Assembly: GCA_964035575.1 (NCBI GenBank)
Contig: CAXIVB010000021.1
Location: 1-64,000, forward strand
Length of the DNA stretch: 64,000 nt
From: Rhynchopus sp. YZ270_cl-10
Taxonomy: Eukaryota; Euglenozoa; Diplonemea; Diplonemida; Diplonemidae
Direction of reading: 5' to 3'
The number at the start of each line of letters is the position of its first letter. Within the stretch, counting starts at the first letter, position 1. The notes under the pieces were generated by a model. It made no database searches. It saw only the letters and a program-made list of their open reading frames with translations, and was not told where the DNA came from. This document shows positions 61,152 through 64,000 of this stretch, piece after piece. Position numbers and translations under genes: made by a program.

Positions 61152-61282
61152 TTTTTTACGTCACCATGAGAAAAAACATTCACACATATGATGCATGTAC
61201 AAAGTGCACAGGTGTGTGTGTCACCCTGACCCACCTCCAACAAGACAACCCTGTCTTGTTTTCCCATACTCTCCCTATGTTT

Positions 61283-61604
61283 GGGTGCTAAGTTAGTGTG
61301 CTACTTCGAAACCAAACAACTCGTTCAGCAACAGCTAAAACTTGAAAAGACCTTTCTTATCAGAAAATTCTTTACAATTTTTATGATGTGTCCTGCTGTG
61401 GGCCTGATATGGCCCAAGGCGGAACCACTTTCATATGATGTAAATCCCGTACGTTCGTACAGAATATTACCCATGATGATTATTCTTACATTAGCGTGTA
61501 ACACTAATTCTGACTGCGTTCTATTTCACACTTCAAATATTAGAACTGGATGTGGGGCTGCCAGTTTACTGGTGGTCCCGATCCAGCACACAACGCAAGC
61601 ACCC
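61283..61604 (+). ncRNA. structured RNA, paralogue B, unit 3
   Basis: 322 nt. Compared with 11181-11505 it has small changes (CTTTCTTATCAG, GATGTGTCCTGCTGTGGGCC). The hairpin becomes GTGGGCC/GGCCCAA, replacing one T-A pair by a mispair, so it may be decaying. The terminal stem is intact. Confidence 0.6.
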
Positions 61605-61724
61605 TTTTTTATATTACCCCACCCAGTACCCCCCCTGTGTCTGTGTTGTTGCCTAAAAAAGCATCACCTTTTACAGGCTTCCTTGTGGGGAGTGTTCGGT
61701 CAAGTGATAGTGATGAAGAAGGAC

Positions 61725-61825
61725 AGGGGCGAGTTTTCTCGTGAAATGCTTTGAAGCCTCTGACATTGAGAGGCTCGCTCCGACCTCTGTTTTTAATAAC
61801 CCTTACCGGTAACCACTGTGTATGT
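61725..61825 (+). ncRNA. possible small snRNA-type gene, unit 3
   Basis: The first hairpin is intact, but the 3' hairpin is lost: CCCTTACCGGTAACCACTG replaces CACATCACAGTGGTAACC. Likely non-functional here, or the RNA ends at the T run. Confidence 0.3.
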
Positions 61826-61890
61826 ATGGTATGTATGGTATGTATGATATGTTGCCTTTGTGTGTTTGTTTTTGTTTTGTTAAAAAAGAG

Positions 61891-62077
61891 GGTATGCCAC
61901 TCCTGGATGTTGTGCAGCTCCAGGGCAACATGTGTGAACGGACCAGGTTGCCCTGGCGACCCGTCACCCCAATGAGAAATTGCGTTAATATCATCAGTGC
62001 ACAAGGCACTGTATCAGATATTAAGCTGATAAGAACAGATAATACACTTGATCTTAGCCAAAAGGCCGAGAAGGTAT
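61891..62077 (-). ncRNA. U2: U2 spliceosomal RNA, unit 3
   Basis: Copy of 11771-11957 with GTATTA kept. Substitutions lie only in the flanks (for example CATACCAAATTC upstream). Confidence 0.95.
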
Positions 62078-62226
62078 GACTTCTTTTTAGTCCATACCAA
62101 ATTCGACACCCATGTACAGGGAAGCATGATGATGATCAATATTACTAGGAAACAACAAGGCAAACAGATTACACACCCATGTCACAGGGAAGTGAGCGAA
62201 GGTGATGATCAATCGTAGTAAAAACA

Positions 62227-62369
62227 AGGCCGCCGAAGCAGCTACACAAATTGCCAATGTGGCAACGCCGAAGCGGCCCATGGCGGGAATTGGGTAGTTT
62301 TCAACCAGCAATCTCTCCACAGCGTCCCTATTTGGTCATTGCTTATGGAATTATCCCGAGCGCAAGAAT
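62227..62369 (-). ncRNA. U4: U4 spliceosomal RNA, unit 3
   Basis: Copy of 12110-12252, unchanged, while upstream and downstream DNA differs at several bases. Confidence 0.93.
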
Positions 62370-62890
62370 ACCTCCTTTTCTCCCAGTCGTGTCACAAAGC
62401 TATGTCAACAGGGAAGCGTGTTGGGGTGGTAACATAAAGACACCACGTAAAGCTAACACACCAGAACTACCACCACCAATGTGCCTCCCTGTAGACATCT
62501 GTGCAGCCGATAGGTGGAACAAACAAGGGCAAGACTGTACTCTACACAGGATCTGTTTTTGAGTGCATTCGTGTTGAAGATTGTTTTCTTCGGCACAAGA
62601 CCAAAGCTGGATGATGACATAGGTTGGGCATGTGCAGCATGAGCACTTGCGATGATTGTCACATACTTCTTGTATTGTTTTGTCTCTCCCCTGTATGGCG
62701 CAGGGAAGAGTACCAGGCACAGCCCTTCCACTTACAGCTTGTTTTTAAGAAAAACCTCAAAAAAGGCTTCACATTACTTTTTTCACCTTCAAGGACATCT
62801 TGATCAATCAAGAAGTTACCACACTATCCTCGCTCTCAACATGCTTCCATGTGTAGCAAAGTGCATACAGCAATAGAACAAAACAGAGCC

Positions 62891-63007
62891 ATATCACGGT
62901 TCTTGCCCATATCGAACTCATCTTTCGCCTTTTACTAAAGATGACCGTGGGTAAGAGCCACTAAGTGAAAGCATAATTTTTGAAGGGGCCTTTGTGTCTC
63001 ATCTGTT
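62891..63007 (+). ncRNA. U5: U5 spliceosomal RNA, unit 3
   Basis: Copy of 12774-12890 with one change, CCACTAAGTG for CCACTATGTG, between the stem and the Sm site. Confidence 0.92.
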
Positions 63008-63079
63008 TTTAAGTCTTGACAACCACTACGCTTCCCTGAAGGTGTTGGAGTTTCGCATGTTGTTAAACTCAGCTAGAGG

Positions 63080-63238
63080 TTACATACCTTACTGGTGTCT
63101 GACCTGATCAACAAGGGCGTCGACACACCAGTGGCCCTTGCATTGCACTGCGCAGGGGATACTGGTGGCACTAGCTTCGGCTGGCTTGCACAGTGAAATT
63201 TTTGACAGCGGCGGTGCTGTGCTTTGCACAAACCCGCC
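63080..63238 (+). ncRNA. U1: U1 spliceosomal RNA, unit 3
   Basis: Copy of 12963-13121; ACATACC unchanged. Confidence 0.87.
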
Positions 63239-63523
63239 TTTTTAAACAAACAAACCAAAACAAACGTGATCACACAAACCATCATGTTACCCAGTAAACC
63301 CAGTAAACCCAGCACACTGGTCTAGAGGGATCGACCACTGAGTGGTGACCTGTGAGCACACAGGCACCTGCTCCGATGCAGTAGTGCAGCGCACTAAGTG
63401 TTGTGCTAAGGACTGGCCAAACTTGTTAAACCTGCTGACCCACAAACCGGTTTTCACAACCGAAGCAAAAACAAGGTCAGAAATAAAAAGCTCTTCAAAG
63501 GTTTTCGAACCTGACTCAGTATT

Positions 63524-63642
63524 GGATTCGGCCATACTCTGGTGAATACACCTCATCCCGCCTGATTTGAGAAGTTAAGCACCAGCAGGCCTGGATAGTA
63601 CTGGCGTGGGTGACCAGCTGGGAAGTCCGGGTGCTTGAATCC
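63524..63642 (+). rRNA. 5S rRNA: 5S ribosomal RNA, unit 3 edge
   Basis: Plus-strand 5S at the last point of homology with units 1 and 2. It has CTGGTGAATACACC, the variant of the minus-strand 5S genes, not that of 13407. T5 follows, then the sequence departs from the repeat. Confidence 0.97.
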
Positions 63643-63690
63643 TTTTTGCTTTTCTTCCGTGTTGGTGTGTGGTTTTCGGACATCCAGACC

Positions 63691-63724
63691 CTGACCCACC
63701 TCCAACAAGACAACCCTGTCTTGT
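63691..63724 (+). promoter_or_regulatory. Pol III-type upstream element beyond the array
   Basis: CTGACCCACCTCC and ACAAGACAACCCTGTCTTGT, identical to the element at 11124, preceded by GACATCCAGACC as on the minus strand near 1535. The gene that follows differs. Confidence 0.75.
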
Positions 63725-63747
63725 ATCCCTGTGTTTGTTGCACTATC

Positions 63748-64000
63748 CAGAGAGCAGAAATGAGGGGAGACTACACCACCGACGGTGCTTCAGCCTACAG
63801 GAGCATGCTGGAATGTGAATGCTGCATGACAGCATTCATAATTTCACCTTTGGTGAGATGGAGATGAGCGCAAAGGTGCAAAAATGCACAACAAAAACTG
63901 AGGAAGAGGCATCCATACTCCCCAGAAGGGACGTGCGCACCTGCAGCCAAAAATTCTCCTGTGCTTAATATCATGCGCGCTGGGGATGCCGAAATAGCTA
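63748..64000 (+). ncRNA. candidate structured RNA at array edge, partial
   Basis: Start predicted 57 nt after the upstream element, near CAGAGAGCAG. The sequence contains a perfect 9-bp hairpin TGAATGCTG-CATGA-CAGCATTCA around 63817-63839. No T run is seen before the window end, so the 3' end is unknown and the RNA may be shorter than drawn. No family recognised. Confidence 0.35.

Larger units (their letters stand above)
49374..63645. repeat. RNA-gene array, unit 3 (diverged, truncated)
   Basis: Third unit. It follows units 1 and 2 up to the 5S gene at 63524-63642 and then stops matching: units 1 and 2 continue into the tRNA cluster, while unit 3 enters unrelated sequence. It has five 401-bp repeats, a 744-bp insertion at 58011, one SL gene fewer, and many substitutions and small indels after about 59.8 kb. 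This is the pattern expected of a terminal unit that escapes homogenisation. Confidence 0.93.

Noticed and set aside
63980-64000. tRNA starting at the window end (GCCGAAATAGCT)
   Set aside because: Resembles the first half of a Phe-type acceptor and D arm, but the window stops before any anticodon, so it cannot be judged.

Overview
The window is a eukaryotic nuclear tandem array of non-coding RNA genes, and I see no credible protein-coding gene in it. The repeat unit is about 24.5 kb. Unit 1 is 1-24885, unit 2 is 24886-49373, and unit 3 starts at 49374 and stays recognisable until about 63645, where the sequence leaves the repeat. The eukaryotic origin is shown by spliceosomal U1, U2, U4, U5 and U6 RNAs, 5S rRNA, SRP (7SL) RNA, an initiator tRNA with eukaryotic features, and a tRNA-Tyr with a small intron. 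The species cannot be named from the sequence. A recurrent 112-113 nt RNA with the architecture of a spliced-leader RNA suggests a trans-splicing lineage.

Layout of one unit (unit 1 coordinates). 1-1032: satellite, a 5S gene (-) and four tRNAs. 1135-1805: a minus-strand 330-nt structured RNA of unknown identity, a second 5S gene (-) and a 5S relic. 2040-3510: degenerate satellite. 3523-5107: a 401-bp tandem repeat with 4, 3 and 5 copies in units 1, 2 and 3. 5108-8170: non-coding spacer with GC-rich hairpins. 8170-13525: a dense small-RNA block with five candidate SL RNA genes, U6, SRP RNA, a plus-strand paralogue of the 330-nt RNA, a possible small snRNA-type gene, U2(-), U4(-), U5, U1 and a third 5S gene. 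13609-24410: a cluster of 44 tRNA genes on both strands. Each unit carries 48 tRNA genes for 44 of the 45 anticodons of a usual eukaryotic set, plus separate initiator and elongator Met; only Leu-TAA was not found.

The genes supply most of the small RNAs of translation (tRNA, 5S), splicing (U1, U2, U4, U5, U6, candidate SL) and secretion (SRP RNA). Two promoter classes can be seen. A GCTTCC-centred element lies 47 nt before the 5' ends of the SL, U2 and U5 genes and about that far before U1 and U4. A CTGACCCACCTCC element lies about 57 nt before the 330-nt RNAs, SRP RNA and U6.

The most unusual points are: the U1 5' end reads ACATACC instead of ACTTACC and matches the candidate SL donor GGTATG; the U2 branch-recognition sequence reads GTATTA instead of GTAGTA; and ten elongator tRNA species carry C instead of T at position 33. 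Unit 3 looks like the array edge: it has a hAT-like insertion, one SL gene fewer, point changes after about 59.8 kb, and a different RNA-gene candidate beyond 63645. RNA ends are good to a few bases; tRNA coordinates run from the first to the last acceptor-stem pair without the discriminator base. Unit 2 and 3 positions were placed by offset and spot-checked.
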